A stretch of DNA of 64,000 nt from Arenibacter nanhaiticus (GTDB lineage Bacteria > Bacteroidota > Bacteroidia > Flavobacteriales > Flavobacteriaceae): NCBI RefSeq assembly GCF_900141935.1, contig NZ_FQYX01000007.1, positions 62,001 through 126,000 on the forward strand. Reading direction: 5' to 3'. How positions within the stretch are numbered: the first letter of the stretch is position 1; the number at the start of each line of letters is the position of its first letter. Below the pieces are notes generated by a model. That model saw nothing but the letters and a program-made list of their open reading frames with translations. It searched no databases and was not told the origin of the DNA. Of this stretch, positions 27,899 through 39,082 are shown piece by piece. The position numbers were made by a program, and so were the translations under genes.

Positions 27899-28441
27899 AT
27901 GTCTAGAACAGGTAATAATCCGATAGCAATTCCAGAAGGTGTAACCGTAGCGGTTAAGGAAGATGTTATTACTGTAAAAGGTAAGTTGGGAGAACTCTCC
28001 CAAGAATTTTCTGGAGCAACTGTAAAGGTTGAGGACGGACAGATATATGTAACCAGACCGTCTGATTCCAAGGATCACAAAGCAAGACATGGTCTTTACA
28101 GATCTTTGATCTTTAATATGGTCGAGGGAGTTTCTAAAGGTTGGGTAAAAGAATTGGAATTGGTTGGGGTAGGATACCGTGCCAGCCATCAAGGACAAAA
28201 GTTAGACCTTGCTTTAGGATTTTCGCACAATATCGTTATTGAATTGGCTCCGGAAGTAAAAGTAGAGACAACGTCAGATAAAGGAAAGAATCCAATTATA
28301 AAGCTAAGTTCACATGATAAGCAATTAGTGGGTCAAATAGCTGCTAAAATTAGAGCTTTCCGTAAGCCAGAGCCTTACAAAGGAAAAGGAATTAAGTTTG
28401 TTGGTGAACAATTAAGAAGAAAAGCTGGTAAATCAGCTTAA
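27899..28441 (+). CDS. rplF: Ribosomal protein uL6
   Basis: The 180-residue L6 has two repeated alpha-beta domains and sits near the GTPase-associated centre of the 50S subunit. [16 protein letters not shown], the [20 protein letters not shown] block and the C-terminal [24 protein letters not shown] (in two stretches) are typical. rplR follows after 11 bp. Confidence 0.98.
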   Translation: MSRTGNNPIAIPEGVTVAVKEDVITVKGKLGELSQEFSGATVKVEDGQIYVTRPSDSKDHKARHGLYRSLIFNMVEGVSKGWVKELELVGVGYRASHQGQKLDLALGFSHNIVIELAPEVKVETTSDKGKNPIIKLSSHDKQLVGQIAAKIRAFRKPEPYKGKGIKFVGEQLRRKAGKSA

Positions 28442-28452
28442 TAAATAGCATT

Positions 28453-28809
28453 ATGGGATTATCGAAGACTGAAAGAAGACAACGTATCAGAAGGAGAATT
28501 AGAAAAGTATCCTCAGGTACTGCAGAAAGGCCAAGACTTGCTGTTTTTAGAAGTAATAGTGAAATATACGCTCAAATTATCGATGATGTTGCAGGAACCA
28601 CTTTGGTTGCTGCTTCCTCGAGAGATAAAGCGTTAGCTGACGCTAAAGGAACTAAAACAGAAGTTGCTAACTTAGTAGGTAAAGCTATTGCCGATAAGGC
28701 AAAACAAGCTGGTATCGAAGCTGTGGCTTTTGATAGAGGTGGTAACTTATACCACGGTAGAGTAAAATCATTAGCCGAAGGCGCTAGGGAAGCAGGATTA
28801 AAATTCTAA
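28453..28809 (+). CDS. rplR: Ribosomal protein uL18
   Basis: The 118-residue L18 binds 5S rRNA with L5. The [27 protein letters not shown] opening (in two stretches) and the terminal [26 protein letters not shown] are diagnostic. It lies 7 bp before rpsE. Confidence 0.98.
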   Translation: MGLSKTERRQRIRRRIRKVSSGTAERPRLAVFRSNSEIYAQIIDDVAGTTLVAASSRDKALADAKGTKTEVANLVGKAIADKAKQAGIEAVAFDRGGNLYHGRVKSLAEGAREAGLKF

Positions 28810-28816
28810 GAAAATT

Positions 28817-29341
28817 ATGTATCAGAAATACAAAAACGTAGAGACTGTTAAGCCGGGAGGTTTAGAATTAAAAGATAGATTGGTAGGGGTACAACGCGTT
28901 ACCAAAGTAACAAAAGGTGGTAGAGCGTTCGGATTTTCTGCAATCGTGGTTGTAGGTGATGAGAACGGCGTAGTAGGTCAAGGTTTAGGTAAGTCTAAGG
29001 AAGTTGCTACCGCAATTGCCAAGGCGATCGAAGATGCTAAAAAGAATCTTATTAGAATTCCGCTTAACAAAGGAACTTTGCCACATGAACAAAAAGGGAA
29101 ATTCGGTGGAGCTAGAGTTTATATCCAGCCTGCATCGCACGGTACCGGAGTAATTGCAGGTGGTGCGGTTAGATCAGTATTGGAAGCAGTAGGTGTTAGT
29201 GATGTATTATCTAAATCTCAAGGTTCTTCCAACCCGCACAACGTAGTAAAGGCTACGTTTGATGCTCTTTTACAACTTAGAGATGCCAAGACGATTTCGA
29301 ATCAGAGAGGTATTTCTTTAGAAAAAGTTTTTAAAGGATAA
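28817..29341 (+). CDS. rpsE: Ribosomal protein uS5
   Basis: The 174-residue S5 is a 30S body protein of the mRNA entry channel, important for decoding accuracy. The double-stranded RNA-binding-like N-terminal domain contains [21 protein letters not shown] (two stretches); the C-terminal domain contains [23 protein letters not shown]. rpmD starts 13 bp later. Confidence 0.98.
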   Translation: MYQKYKNVETVKPGGLELKDRLVGVQRVTKVTKGGRAFGFSAIVVVGDENGVVGQGLGKSKEVATAIAKAIEDAKKNLIRIPLNKGTLPHEQKGKFGGARVYIQPASHGTGVIAGGAVRSVLEAVGVSDVLSKSQGSSNPHNVVKATFDALLQLRDAKTISNQRGISLEKVFKG

Positions 29342-29354
29342 AACCAGGAATAAA

Positions 29355-29534
29355 ATGGGAAAGATAAAAGTTAAACAGGTTAAGAGTGGTATTAAAAGAA
29401 CTCTAAGACAAAAGAGAACTCTAGAAGCTCTTGGTTTACACAGGATAGGTCAGGTCGTAGAACATGAGTCTACGCCAAATATTCTTGGTATGGTAAATAA
29501 AGTTAAACACTTAGTTTCTACAGAAGAAGCTTAA
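29355..29534 (+). CDS. rpmD: Ribosomal protein uL30
   Basis: I read this short frame directly: ATG at 29355, TAA at 29532-29534, 59 residues, beginning MGKIKVKQVKSGIKR and ending VKHLVSTEEA. It has the L30 pattern KRTLRQKRTLEALGLHRIGQVV (two stretches) and exactly the usual length. It fills the conserved slot between rpsE (13 bp) and rplO (15 bp). Confidence 0.96.
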   Translation: MGKIKVKQVKSGIKRTLRQKRTLEALGLHRIGQVVEHESTPNILGMVNKVKHLVSTEEA

Positions 29535-29549
29535 TATAAAAGTAGTGTT

Positions 29550-30002
29550 ATGAATTTAAGTAATTTAAAACCGGCAGAAGGCTCTATTCAGAGAGCTGGA
29601 AAGATAATCGGTAGAGGTCAAGGATCCGGTAAGGGTGGTACCGCTGCTAGAGGTCATAAAGGAGCTAAATCAAGATCTGGGTATTCTAAGAAATTAGGTT
29701 TCGAAGGTGGTCAAATGCCATTGCAGAGACGTGTGCCTAAGTTTGGTTTTACCAACATTAACAGAAAAGAATACGCAGGAGTTAATTTGAACAAATTACA
29801 GGAATTGGTAGACAAAGGTGCTATCAAGGACGTAGTCACTTTGGAAACTCTTGTTGAAAACAGATTGGTAGGTAAAAACGATTTGGTAAAGATTCTTGGA
29901 AGTGGTGAATTGAAAGCTACATTAAAAGTTTCTGTACATAAATTTACAGCTACTGCAAAAGCTGCTATTGAAGCTGCAGGTGGTGAGGCTATAAGTTTAT
30001 AA
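29550..30002 (+). CDS. rplO: Ribosomal protein uL15
   Basis: The 150-residue L15 is a late-assembly 50S protein. The Gly-rich basic N-terminus GRGQGSGKGGTAARGHKG, the GGQMPLQRRVPKFGF block and the C-terminal AKAAIEAAGGEAISL are standard. secY follows after 13 bp. Confidence 0.98.
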   Translation: MNLSNLKPAEGSIQRAGKIIGRGQGSGKGGTAARGHKGAKSRSGYSKKLGFEGGQMPLQRRVPKFGFTNINRKEYAGVNLNKLQELVDKGAIKDVVTLETLVENRLVGKNDLVKILGSGELKATLKVSVHKFTATAKAAIEAAGGEAISL

Positions 30003-30015
30003 GCAAAAGAATACT

Positions 30016-31359
30016 ATGAAGAAATTTTTCGAGACATTTTCAAATATTTGGAAAATAGAAGAGCTTAAGGGTAGGATCATCGTTACCCTTGGGTTGCTTT
30101 TAGTGTACCGTTTTGGTGCACAAATAGCACTCCCAGGTATCGATTCTACTCAGTTAGGAGCTTTGGCTTCCAATACGGATAGCGGTATCTTGGGTATCTT
30201 AAATGCATTTACAGGCGGGGCATTGTCAAATGCTTCCGTTTTTGCATTGGGTATTATGCCCTATATTTCTGCTTCCATTGTAGTTCAATTAATGGGAATT
30301 GCTATACCTTATCTGCAGAAATTGCAGAAGGAAGGCGAAAGTGGAAGAAAAACCATCAACCAAATCACACGATGGTTGACAATAGGGATTTGTATCGTTC
30401 AGGCACCCGCTTATTTATATAGTTTAGGTGCTTTAGGTGTTCCTGAAAGTGCCTTTGTATTTGGTAAAGGTCTAGATTTTATCGTTCCATCCGTAATTAT
30501 ATTAGTTGCAGGTACTATATTTGCAATGTGGTTGGGAGAGAAAATCACGGACAAGGGTATTGGTAATGGTATTTCCTTATTGATTATGGTGGGGATTATC
30601 GCGAATATGCCTCAAAATTTTGTTCAAGAATTTATATCGAGAACAGCCAATAACAGTGGTGGGCTTATGTTTATGCTTATCGAAGTTATTATCTGGTTCG
30701 CGGTTATTTTAATGTGTGTATTGTTGGTGATGGCTACACGTCAGATACCGGTGCAGTACGCAAGAAGGACGGCTTCTGGGGGCTATGAGAAAAATATCAT
30801 GGGATCCAGACAATATATTCCTTTAAAATTAAATGCATCTGGGGTTATGCCTATTATCTTTGCACAGGCCATTATGTTCGCTCCTGGTTTACTGGGGAAA
30901 ACGTTCAATAATACGGCAGTTGGGCAATGGATGGAAGTTCAGTTTCAAGATATTTTTGGACTGGCCTATAACTTGTTATTTGCATTTTTGATTATTGTCT
31001 TTACTTATTTTTATACGGCAATTACAGTGCCGACTAATAAGATGGCCGATGATTTAAAGAGAAGTGGTGGTTTTATTCCGGGGATTAGACCTGGAAAGGA
31101 AACAGGAGATTTCTTAGATAAGATAATGTCGTTAATTACTTTGCCTGGTTCTGTATTCTTGGCCATTCTTGCAGTATTGCCTGCGGTTATAGTTAAGCTT
31201 ATGGATGTACAAGCCGGATGGGCATTGTTCTACGGAGGTACTTCCCTACTTATTTTAGTAGGTGTAGCTATTGATACCGTTCAGCAAGTGAATTCTTATT
31301 TGTTGAATAGACATTATGATGGATTAATGAAAACTGGTAAAAACAGAAAGGTAGCATAG
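30016..31359 (+). CDS. secY: Preprotein translocase subunit SecY
   Basis: The 447-residue protein is the central channel of the Sec translocon, with ten predicted membrane helices. Family landmarks are LPGIDSTQLGAL near residue 40, GIMPYISASIVVQL near 85, the cytosolic loop YARRTASGGYEKN near 250 that contacts SecA or the ribosome, and the C-terminal IAIDTVQQVNSYLLNRHYDG (as GVAIDTVQQV..). It keeps its universal place between rplO and infA. Confidence 0.98.
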   Translation: MKKFFETFSNIWKIEELKGRIIVTLGLLLVYRFGAQIALPGIDSTQLGALASNTDSGILGILNAFTGGALSNASVFALGIMPYISASIVVQLMGIAIPYLQKLQKEGESGRKTINQITRWLTIGICIVQAPAYLYSLGALGVPESAFVFGKGLDFIVPSVIILVAGTIFAMWLGEKITDKGIGNGISLLIMVGIIANMPQNFVQEFISRTANNSGGLMFMLIEVIIWFAVILMCVLLVMATRQIPVQYARRTASGGYEKNIMGSRQYIPLKLNASGVMPIIFAQAIMFAPGLLGKTFNNTAVGQWMEVQFQDIFGLAYNLLFAFLIIVFTYFYTAITVPTNKMADDLKRSGGFIPGIRPGKETGDFLDKIMSLITLPGSVFLAILAVLPAVIVKLMDVQAGWALFYGGTSLLILVGVAIDTVQQVNSYLLNRHYDGLMKTGKNRKVA

Positions 31360-31362
31360 ATT

Positions 31363-31578
31363 ATGGCTAAACAGGCAGCAATAGAGCAGGATGGGAGCAT
31401 AATTGAAGCATTGTCAAATGCAATGTTCCGAGTGGAGTTGGAAAATGGCCACGTGGTAACGGCGCATATATCTGGAAAGATGAGAATGCACTATATTAAA
31501 TTGCTTCCAGGAGACAAGGTGAAATTGGAAATGAGTCCGTACGATTTAAGTAAAGCAAGAATTACATATAGATATTAA
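31363..31578 (+). CDS. infA: Translation initiation factor IF-1
   Basis: The 71-residue OB-fold protein occupies the 30S A site during initiation. [30 protein letters not shown] (in stretches) and [17 protein letters not shown] are diagnostic. It starts 3 bp after the secY stop codon. Confidence 0.98.
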   Translation: MAKQAAIEQDGSIIEALSNAMFRVELENGHVVTAHISGKMRMHYIKLLPGDKVKLEMSPYDLSKARITYRY

Positions 31579-31587
31579 GCAAATAGG

Positions 31588-31704
31588 ATGAAAGTTAGAG
31601 CATCAATTAAGAAAAGAAGTGCCGAGTGCAAGATTGTGCGTAGAAAAGGCAGATTGTACGTAATTAATAAAAAGAATCCTAGATTTAAACAAAGACAAGG
31701 GTAA
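31588..31704 (+). CDS. rpmJ: Ribosomal protein bL36, zinc-free form
   Basis: I read this 38-residue frame directly: ATG at 31588, TAA at 31702-31704. It begins [20 protein letters not shown] and ends NPRFKQRQG, the exact L36 length. Only one cysteine (residue 14) remains of the CxxC...C...H zinc site, so this is the zinc-independent form. The neighbouring rpsM ATG starts 2 bp later. Confidence 0.96.
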   Translation: MKVRASIKKRSAECKIVRRKGRLYVINKKNPRFKQRQG

Positions 31705-31706
31705 TT

Positions 31707-32081
31707 ATGGCAAGAATTGCAGGTGTAGATATACCAAAACAGAAAAGAGGGGTTATAGCCCTAACCTATATCTTCGGAATAGGAAATAGCAGGGCAAAAG
31801 AATTATTAGCTACAGCCCAAGTGAGTGAGGATACCAAGGTTTCTGACTGGAATGATGATGAAATAGCCCGTATTCGTGAGGCAGTTTCTGGTTTGACCAT
31901 CGAAGGAGAATTGCGTTCTGAAAACCAATTGAACATTAAGCGTTTAATGGATATTGGATGTTATAGAGGAATTCGTCATAGATCTGGTTTGCCTTTAAGA
32001 GGTCAAAGAACTAAGAACAACTCTAGAACAAGAAAAGGTAAAAGGAAAACAGTTGCTAACAAGAAGAAGGCAACTAAATAA
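31707..32081 (+). CDS. rpsM: Ribosomal protein uS13
   Basis: The 124-residue S13 is a 30S head protein that contacts the P-site tRNA and the central protuberance. [24 protein letters not shown] (start region) and the basic [21 protein letters not shown] block are intact. rpsK follows after 13 bp. Confidence 0.98.
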   Translation: MARIAGVDIPKQKRGVIALTYIFGIGNSRAKELLATAQVSEDTKVSDWNDDEIARIREAVSGLTIEGELRSENQLNIKRLMDIGCYRGIRHRSGLPLRGQRTKNNSRTRKGKRKTVANKKKATK

Positions 32082-32094
32082 TAAGTAAGATATT

Positions 32095-32487
32095 ATGGCA
32101 AAGGCAAATGCAAAAGCAGTAAAGAAGCGTAAGGTTATAGTTGAGTCAGTGGGTGAAGCCCATGTAACTGCTTCTTTTAATAATATTATTATTTCTTTAA
32201 CCAATAAGAAGGGCGATGTTATCTCTTGGTCATCTGCAGGTAAGATGGGCTTTAGAGGTTCTAAAAAGAACACTCCTTATGCAGCTCAAGTAGCTTCTGA
32301 GGATTGTGCTAAAGTTGCTCACGAGGCTGGTTTAAGAAAAGTGAAAGTTTATGTAAAAGGACCAGGAAACGGTAGAGAATCTGCTATCCGTGCTATACAT
32401 AATTCAGGAATTGAGGTTACCGAAATTATCGATATTACCCCAATGCCGCACAACGGATGTAGACCTCCGAAAAGAAGAAGAGTTTAA
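32095..32487 (+). CDS. rpsK: Ribosomal protein uS11
   Basis: The 130-residue S11 lies on the 30S platform near the E site. The blocks [19 protein letters not shown] and [14 protein letters not shown], and the terminal [16 protein letters not shown], are diagnostic. A 109-bp structured gap follows before rpsD. Confidence 0.98.
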   Translation: MAKANAKAVKKRKVIVESVGEAHVTASFNNIIISLTNKKGDVISWSSAGKMGFRGSKKNTPYAAQVASEDCAKVAHEAGLRKVKVYVKGPGNGRESAIRAIHNSGIEVTEIIDITPMPHNGCRPPKRRRV

Positions 32488-32499
32488 GAATTAGTTAAT

Positions 32500-32596
32500 C
32501 AAAAAACCCATACAAGGGTGTTTCAAAGGAAGTGTAGTTACGATTATCGAAGGATAAGCCTTAATTCATGATCACACTTCCAAATTTTTTAAGAAA
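32500..32596 (+). ncRNA. Candidate structured leader of rpsD
   Basis: The rpsK-rpsD gap holds three possible stems: AACCC/GGGTG-type (32506-32519), TTATC/GATAA with a GAAG tetraloop (32544-32557), and an enclosing perfect 8-bp pair GGAAGTGT (32528-32535) with ACACTTCC (32574-32581). The enclosing stem is followed by AAATTTTTT, 7 bp before the rpsD start. S4 is a known autoregulator of the alpha operon in other bacteria, so an S4-binding leader is a reasonable inference. The structure has not been matched to a family. Confidence 0.5.
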
Positions 32597-33202
32597 ATGG
32601 CAAGATATACAGGACCCAAAACTAAAATCGCCCGTAAATTCGGTGAAGCGATTTTCGGAGATGATAAATCTTTTGAAAAAAGAAATTATCCTCCGGGACA
32701 ACACGGTAACGCTAAGCGTCGTGGAAAACAATCTGAATATGCAATCCAGTTAATGGAAAAGCAAAAAGCAAAATATACTTATGGTATTTTGGAGAAGCAG
32801 TTCAGAAACATATTTGCAAAAGCAAATAGTAGTAAAGCGGTAACCGGTGAAGTTTTACTTCAACTGTGTGAGTCTCGTTTAGATAACGTGGTTTACCGTA
32901 TGGGATTATCTAATTCTAGAAGTGGTGCAAGACAATTAGTGTCTCACAGACACATCACTGTAAACGGTGAATTAGTGAATATTCCTTCTTATACGCTTAA
33001 GGCTGGTGATGTGGTAGGTGTAAGAGAAAAATCAAAATCTTTGACAGCAATCGCTGATGCATTGGCTTCTAATAGCAGTGTCTATGAGTGGATTACTTGG
33101 AATTCTGAAAAAATGGAAGGTACTTTTGTTGCTGTTCCTGAAAGATTACAAATTCCAGAGAATATAAAAGAACAATTAATAGTCGAGTTATACTCTAAAT
33201 AA
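32597..33202 (+). CDS. rpsD: Ribosomal protein uS4
   Basis: The 201-residue S4 initiates 30S assembly by binding the 5' domain of 16S rRNA. The N-terminal zinc cysteines of some S4 proteins are absent ([17 protein letters not shown]). The S4 RNA-binding domain lies near residues 95-155 ([28 protein letters not shown] in stretches). It follows a structured gap and precedes rpoA by 19 bp. Confidence 0.98.
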   Translation: MARYTGPKTKIARKFGEAIFGDDKSFEKRNYPPGQHGNAKRRGKQSEYAIQLMEKQKAKYTYGILEKQFRNIFAKANSSKAVTGEVLLQLCESRLDNVVYRMGLSNSRSGARQLVSHRHITVNGELVNIPSYTLKAGDVVGVREKSKSLTAIADALASNSSVYEWITWNSEKMEGTFVAVPERLQIPENIKEQLIVELYSK

Positions 33203-33221
33203 AAACAACACTGATCCAGTT

Positions 33222-34214
33222 ATGGCATTATTAAATTTTCAGAAGCCCGATAAAGTTATAATGATTGATTCCTCCGACTTCGAAGGTAAATTCGAATTTC
33301 GTCCGTTGGAACCAGGTTATGGCCTAACCGTTGGGAACGCATTAAGAAGAGTATTGCTTTCGTCCTTGGAAGGTTTTGCTATCACTTCTGTTAGAATTGA
33401 TAAGGTAGAACATGAATTTTCTGTGATTCCCGGTGTTGTTGAAGATGTTACCGAAATCATCCTAAACCTAAAACAGGTTCGTTTCAAAAGACAAATAGAA
33501 GATGTGGATAGTGAAACAGTTTCTATTACAGTTAGTGGAAAGGAACAATTGACAGCAGGTGATTTCCAAAAATTTATTTCGGGATATCAAGTATTAAATC
33601 CAGATTTGGTTATTTGTAACATGGATCCCAAGGTTAGTATCAACATGGAGATTGTTATTGATAAAGGTAGGGGGTATGTGCCAGCAGAAGAAAATAAAAA
33701 ATCTAATGCATCTATAGGGACTATAGCCGTCGATTCTATCTTTACGCCAATCAAAAATGTAAAGTACAGCATTGAGAACTTCCGTGTAGAACAAAAGACC
33801 GATTATGAAAAATTGGTATTTGAGATCGTTACAGATGGTTCTATTCATCCTAAAGAAGCTTTAACTGAAGGAGCAAAGGTGTTAATTCACCATTTTATGT
33901 TGTTTTCTGATGAGCGTATTACGCTTGAAGCAGATGAAATTGCTCAGACAGAAACCTATGATGAAGAATCATTGCATATGCGTCAACTTTTGAAAACTAA
34001 ATTGGTAGATATGGATCTTTCTGTAAGAGCATTGAATTGCTTGAAAGCTGCAGAGGTTGATACTCTTGGAGATTTGGTTTCTTTCAACAAGAACGATTTA
34101 ATGAAGTTTAGAAACTTTGGTAAAAAATCTTTAACGGAGTTAGAAGAATTGGTTATCAACAAAGGTTTAAGCTTTGGAATGGATTTGTCAAAATATAAAT
34201 TGGATAAAGATTAA
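33222..34214 (+). CDS. rpoA: RNA polymerase alpha subunit
   Basis: The 330-residue protein has the assembly domain ([28 protein letters not shown], residues 23-50, in stretches) and the C-terminal DNA- and activator-binding domain ([28 protein letters not shown], 255-325). Length is standard. It keeps the alpha-operon position between rpsD and rplQ. Confidence 0.98.
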   Translation: MALLNFQKPDKVIMIDSSDFEGKFEFRPLEPGYGLTVGNALRRVLLSSLEGFAITSVRIDKVEHEFSVIPGVVEDVTEIILNLKQVRFKRQIEDVDSETVSITVSGKEQLTAGDFQKFISGYQVLNPDLVICNMDPKVSINMEIVIDKGRGYVPAEENKKSNASIGTIAVDSIFTPIKNVKYSIENFRVEQKTDYEKLVFEIVTDGSIHPKEALTEGAKVLIHHFMLFSDERITLEADEIAQTETYDEESLHMRQLLKTKLVDMDLSVRALNCLKAAEVDTLGDLVSFNKNDLMKFRNFGKKSLTELEELVINKGLSFGMDLSKYKLDKD

Positions 34215-34271
34215 TAGCGCTTCTTAAAAGTTGGAGAAACCACTACTGAGGGAAGTATATAGAATAGAACA

Positions 34272-34766
34272 ATGAGACACGGTAAGAAAGTTAATCATTT
34301 AGGAAGAAAGGCAGCGCATAGAAAAGCTATGTTGGCAAATATGGCCTGTTCTTTAATTGAGCACAAGAGAATAAATACAACTGTTGCTAAAGCGAAAGCT
34401 TTAAAGCAATTTGTAGAGCCTTTAATTACAAAATCTAAGGCAGAGAATAACCAATCTATTGAAAAGGGTACTCATAACAGACGTATTGTTTTTAGAAATC
34501 TTAGGGATAAATATGCGGTAACAGAGCTTTTTAGCACTGTAGCCGATAAAGTTGCCGATAGACCAGGTGGTTATACAAGAATCATTAAACTAGGAAATCG
34601 TCTTGGGGATAATGCAGATATGGCTATGATCGAATTAGTGGATTTCAACGAAATTTACAATGCTGATAAGCCTAAGAAGCAAAAAACTACAAGAAGAGGA
34701 AAGTCTAAAAAAGTTGCTGATGCACCTAGTGTAGACACTGAAACTAAAGCTGATGATTCAGAATAG
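34272..34766 (+). CDS. rplQ: Ribosomal protein bL17 with C-terminal tail
   Basis: Residues 1-120 are standard L17 ([40 protein letters not shown]), a 50S protein at the tunnel exit. The remaining 40 residues form a charged tail ([15 protein letters not shown] then an acidic end), which makes the protein longer than the E. coli one. Such tails are common in Flavobacteriia. It is the last gene of the super-operon, closed by the terminator at 34796. Confidence 0.96.
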   Translation: MRHGKKVNHLGRKAAHRKAMLANMACSLIEHKRINTTVAKAKALKQFVEPLITKSKAENNQSIEKGTHNRRIVFRNLRDKYAVTELFSTVADKVADRPGGYTRIIKLGNRLGDNADMAMIELVDFNEIYNADKPKKQKTTRRGKSKKVADAPSVDTETKADDSE

Positions 34767-34795
34767 TAAATTTGTTATTAAATTTTAATAATTCG

Positions 34796-34828
34796 AAAAG
34801 GATAAGCCTAATAGCTTATCCTTTTTTT
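34796..34828 (+). terminator. Terminator of the ribosomal super-operon
   Basis: A perfect 12-bp stem, AAAAGGATAAGC (34796-34807) and GCTTATCCTTTT (34814-34825), with a 6-nt loop and T to 34828. It lies 30 bp after the rplQ stop codon and 36 bp before carA. Confidence 0.88.
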
Positions 34829-34863
34829 ATGTTATTTTGTCAAAAAAAATTGGAACGTCAATA

Positions 34864-35976
34864 ATGAAGTATCAAACAAGAAAAAAAGCAATTTTATTGC
34901 TGGCCGATGGAACTATTTTTCATGGTAAGGCCGTAGGGGATAAGGAGGGAACAGCCTTTGGAGAGGCTTGTTTCAATACAGGAATGACTGGTTACCAAGA
35001 GATTTTTACAGATCCATCTTACTTTGGGCAATTAATGGTAACAACCAATGCACATATTGGTAACTATGGGGCTCATAACGATGAAGTGGAGTCAGATTCG
35101 GTAAAAATAGCAGGTTTAATTTGTAAGAACTTTAGCTATAACTATTCTAGGGTCGATGCGGATGAAAGTCTGGAAGAATTTATGGAAAAAAGCAATTTAT
35201 TTGCTATTTCCGATGTAGATACAAGAGCCTTAGTCGCCTATATCAGAGATAATGGAGCTATGAATGCGGTTATATCTACCGATGTGGACAATATAGAAGG
35301 ATTAAAGAAAGAATTGGCAAAAGTACCTAGCATGGAAGGTTTGGAACTTTCTTCAAAGGTGTGTACTAAAGAACCCTATTTCTATGGGGATAAAAATGCT
35401 AAATACAAGATATCTGCTTTGGATATCGGGATAAAAAAGAATATTCTTAGAAACTTGGCGAAAAGGGATGCTTATATTCAGGTGTTTCCTTATGATGCTA
35501 CTTTTGAAGAATTGAATGCCTGGAACCCTGATGGTTTCTTTATTTCCAACGGGCCCGGAGATCCAGATCCATTACACCAAGCTATTGCTACCGTAAAAGA
35601 AATTATTGCAGGAGACAAACCCTTGTTCGGGATTTGTTTAGGACATCAGGTGTTGGCACTTGCCAATGGGATATCTACCTATAAGATGCACAATGGACAT
35701 CGCGGAATCAATCATCCGGTTATGAATCTTGTGACTGGGAAAGGTGAAATCACTTCTCAAAACCATGGGTTTGCTATCAATAGAGAAGAAGCAGAGGCCA
35801 ATCCTAATATCGAAATAACACATGTTCACCTGAATGACAATACTGTAGCAGGGATGAGGATGAAAAATAAGAATGTGTTTTCGGTACAATATCACCCGGA
35901 AGCTAGTCCTGGACCACATGATGCAGATTACCTTTTTGATCAGTTCTTTGATATGATCAAATCAACGGTAAACTAA
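34864..35976 (+). CDS. carA: Carbamoyl phosphate synthase small subunit
   Basis: The ATG at 34864 (MKYQTRKKAILLLADG) gives 370 residues; an in-frame TTG at 34837 lies at the edge of the terminator and is rejected. The small subunit releases ammonia from glutamine for carbamoyl phosphate, feeding pyrimidine and arginine synthesis. The class I glutaminase domain has FISNGPGDP near 227, the nucleophile Cys258 in GICLGHQ and the HPEASPGPHD motif near 346. The large subunit is not in this window. carA after rplQ is a frequent arrangement in Flavobacteriia. Confidence 0.96.
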   Translation: MKYQTRKKAILLLADGTIFHGKAVGDKEGTAFGEACFNTGMTGYQEIFTDPSYFGQLMVTTNAHIGNYGAHNDEVESDSVKIAGLICKNFSYNYSRVDADESLEEFMEKSNLFAISDVDTRALVAYIRDNGAMNAVISTDVDNIEGLKKELAKVPSMEGLELSSKVCTKEPYFYGDKNAKYKISALDIGIKKNILRNLAKRDAYIQVFPYDATFEELNAWNPDGFFISNGPGDPDPLHQAIATVKEIIAGDKPLFGICLGHQVLALANGISTYKMHNGHRGINHPVMNLVTGKGEITSQNHGFAINREEAEANPNIEITHVHLNDNTVAGMRMKNKNVFSVQYHPEASPGPHDADYLFDQFFDMIKSTVN

Positions 35977-36053
35977 AACGTTGTAGTTTTAAATTATTGT
36001 TATCAAATCAGTATAAATTGCAATATTACTGAAGCTAAAACAGCTTGGTTTCG

Positions 36054-36061
36054 TATATTTG
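36054..36061 (+). promoter_or_regulatory. -7 element upstream of eno
   Basis: TATATTTG matches TAnnTTTG and lies 34 bp before the eno ATG. No TTG occurs at the expected distance upstream, so only the -7 part is supported. Confidence 0.5.
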
Positions 36062-36074
36062 CATATTATTTTAA

Positions 36075-37385
<1,311 letters not shown>

Positions 37386-37406
37386 TTTTCTGAAATTTAT
37401 AATACT

Positions 37407-37439
37407 AAAAGCCGTTCCAAAAAAGAACGGCTTTTTTTT
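37407..37439 (+). terminator. Terminator after eno
   Basis: A perfect 11-bp stem, AAAAGCCGTTC (37407-37417) and GAACGGCTTTT (37425-37435), with a 7-nt loop and T to 37439, 22 bp after the eno stop codon. Confidence 0.9.
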
Positions 37440-37521
37440 AAATAAACCCCACCTTAGTTTCCTTATAAAGAATTAATAATTAACTTAACCAACAATAGAT
37501 TTCTAACCAAATTCTAGACCA

Positions 37522-39063
37522 ATGAATAATTTTCTTTTTGTTGCCGCTGAAAATGACGGTATCGCCAAATGTAAAGCTGGCGGTATGGGAGATGTGGTTC
37601 GCGATGTGCCACGCCAGATCTCGGAAAGAGGCGATAGAGTGCATATTGTGGTACCTTCTTATTCCAGGCTGCATCAAAACGGCTCCTTTAAAACGCATTT
37701 AAATATACAATTAAGGGGTATTACCTATACGGCAGAACTTTACGAAGTAATTCCAAAGAAGGAATATAAAAATGTACATCATTACGTTATTCATCATCCG
37801 GAAATTGAAGCAGGGGATATAGCGCATATTTATCACAACGATCCCAAAGAACCCTTCTATACCGATGCCATAAAATATATTATATTTTGTACGGCCGTGG
37901 CCGAGGCTATTAAAAAAGGGAGCTTCGGAAGGCTCGATATAGTGCACTTGCACGATTGGCATTCTAGTTTATTGTTGTTTTTAAAAACCTATCACCCTGC
38001 ATATAGTGTTTTAAAACAGATTCGATTTGTATACACCATACATAATTTGGCGATACAAGGGATAAGACCTTTCGATAATAATTATTCTTCTATTAAAAAT
38101 TGGTTTCCAGAGATTCCAATAGATCATAGAGGATTGATGGATTACAGATATCAGGATTGTATCAACCTAATGGCGGTGGGGATACGTTTTGCCGATGCTG
38201 TGCATACGGTATCGCCTTCTTATAAGGAAGATGTACTCTTGCCAAGTAGGCCTCCCGAATTTATAGGGGGCGAAAATCTGGAAAGCGATTTACAAAAAGC
38301 TAATAATGAAGGCCGTCTCTTTGGGGTGCTCAACGGCTCTAATTATGCTAATATAAGAGTAGCAGAAACTGGAAATATTTACAGGAATATTTTGAAGGCC
38401 ATTTTTATATGGCTACAAGAAGAATCTAAAAAATACAAGGCAGATTTTTTAGCTCATACCGGGGAAAAGGTAGTGGAGTTTTTAAAAGAACCACCTAGCT
38501 TTGTTGTTTCTAGTGTAGCGAGGTTAACGGAACAAAAGTTTTATTTCTTTAAAAGATCGCCCGAATCCCTCATTACTATATTAGAGCAATTGGAAAAAGT
38601 GAATGGGGTATTTATACTTTTAGGTACCGGGGACCCCGATTATGAAACGCTTTTTAGGGAAGTAAGTTATAACCATAAGAATTTTATTTTCATCAATGGC
38701 CAATCCGAAGATGTTATAGATTCACTTTATCTGGAGACCGATCTGTATATTATGCCTAGCCTATTCGAACCTTGTGGGATAAGTCAAATGTTGGCTATGC
38801 GAAATGGGCATCCTTGTTTGGTGCATCAAACAGGAGGGTTAAAGGATACTGTGAAACATCTAAAAACCGGATTCTGTTTCGACGGAGAAAGTTATGATGA
38901 GAAAATTAGAAATATGAACGAAGTACTGGCCCAAGTGCTCGATATTTTTACCAACGATAAGACGCAATGGAAAAAAATACAGGACAATGCAAGGAAAATG
39001 CGTTTTACATGGGAGAAATCAGTAGATGATTATTATAAATATCTATATTCTATTAATCCTTAA
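37522..39063 (+). CDS. Glycogen/starch synthase family glycosyltransferase (GT5)
   Basis: The 513-residue protein has the two-domain GT5 layout. The N-terminal domain contains the donor-binding lysine motif as CKAGGMGDVVRDVP (residues 17-30), and HLHDWHSSLL near 149. The C-terminal domain carries the conserved glutamate region SLFEPCGISQMLAMRNGHP near 413 and HQTGGLKDTV near 434. This predicts transfer of glucose from a nucleotide sugar to an alpha-1,4-glucan. No glgB, glgC or glgX lies nearby. The Lys-x-Gly-Gly form differs from the textbook KTGGL, so a divergent glucan synthase is possible. Confidence 0.82.
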   Translation: MNNFLFVAAENDGIAKCKAGGMGDVVRDVPRQISERGDRVHIVVPSYSRLHQNGSFKTHLNIQLRGITYTAELYEVIPKKEYKNVHHYVIHHPEIEAGDIAHIYHNDPKEPFYTDAIKYIIFCTAVAEAIKKGSFGRLDIVHLHDWHSSLLLFLKTYHPAYSVLKQIRFVYTIHNLAIQGIRPFDNNYSSIKNWFPEIPIDHRGLMDYRYQDCINLMAVGIRFADAVHTVSPSYKEDVLLPSRPPEFIGGENLESDLQKANNEGRLFGVLNGSNYANIRVAETGNIYRNILKAIFIWLQEESKKYKADFLAHTGEKVVEFLKEPPSFVVSSVARLTEQKFYFFKRSPESLITILEQLEKVNGVFILLGTGDPDYETLFREVSYNHKNFIFINGQSEDVIDSLYLETDLYIMPSLFEPCGISQMLAMRNGHPCLVHQTGGLKDTVKHLKTGFCFDGESYDEKIRNMNEVLAQVLDIFTNDKTQWKKIQDNARKMRFTWEKSVDDYYKYLYSINP

Positions 39064-39082
39064 GTATAGGATTTTATGGAGT

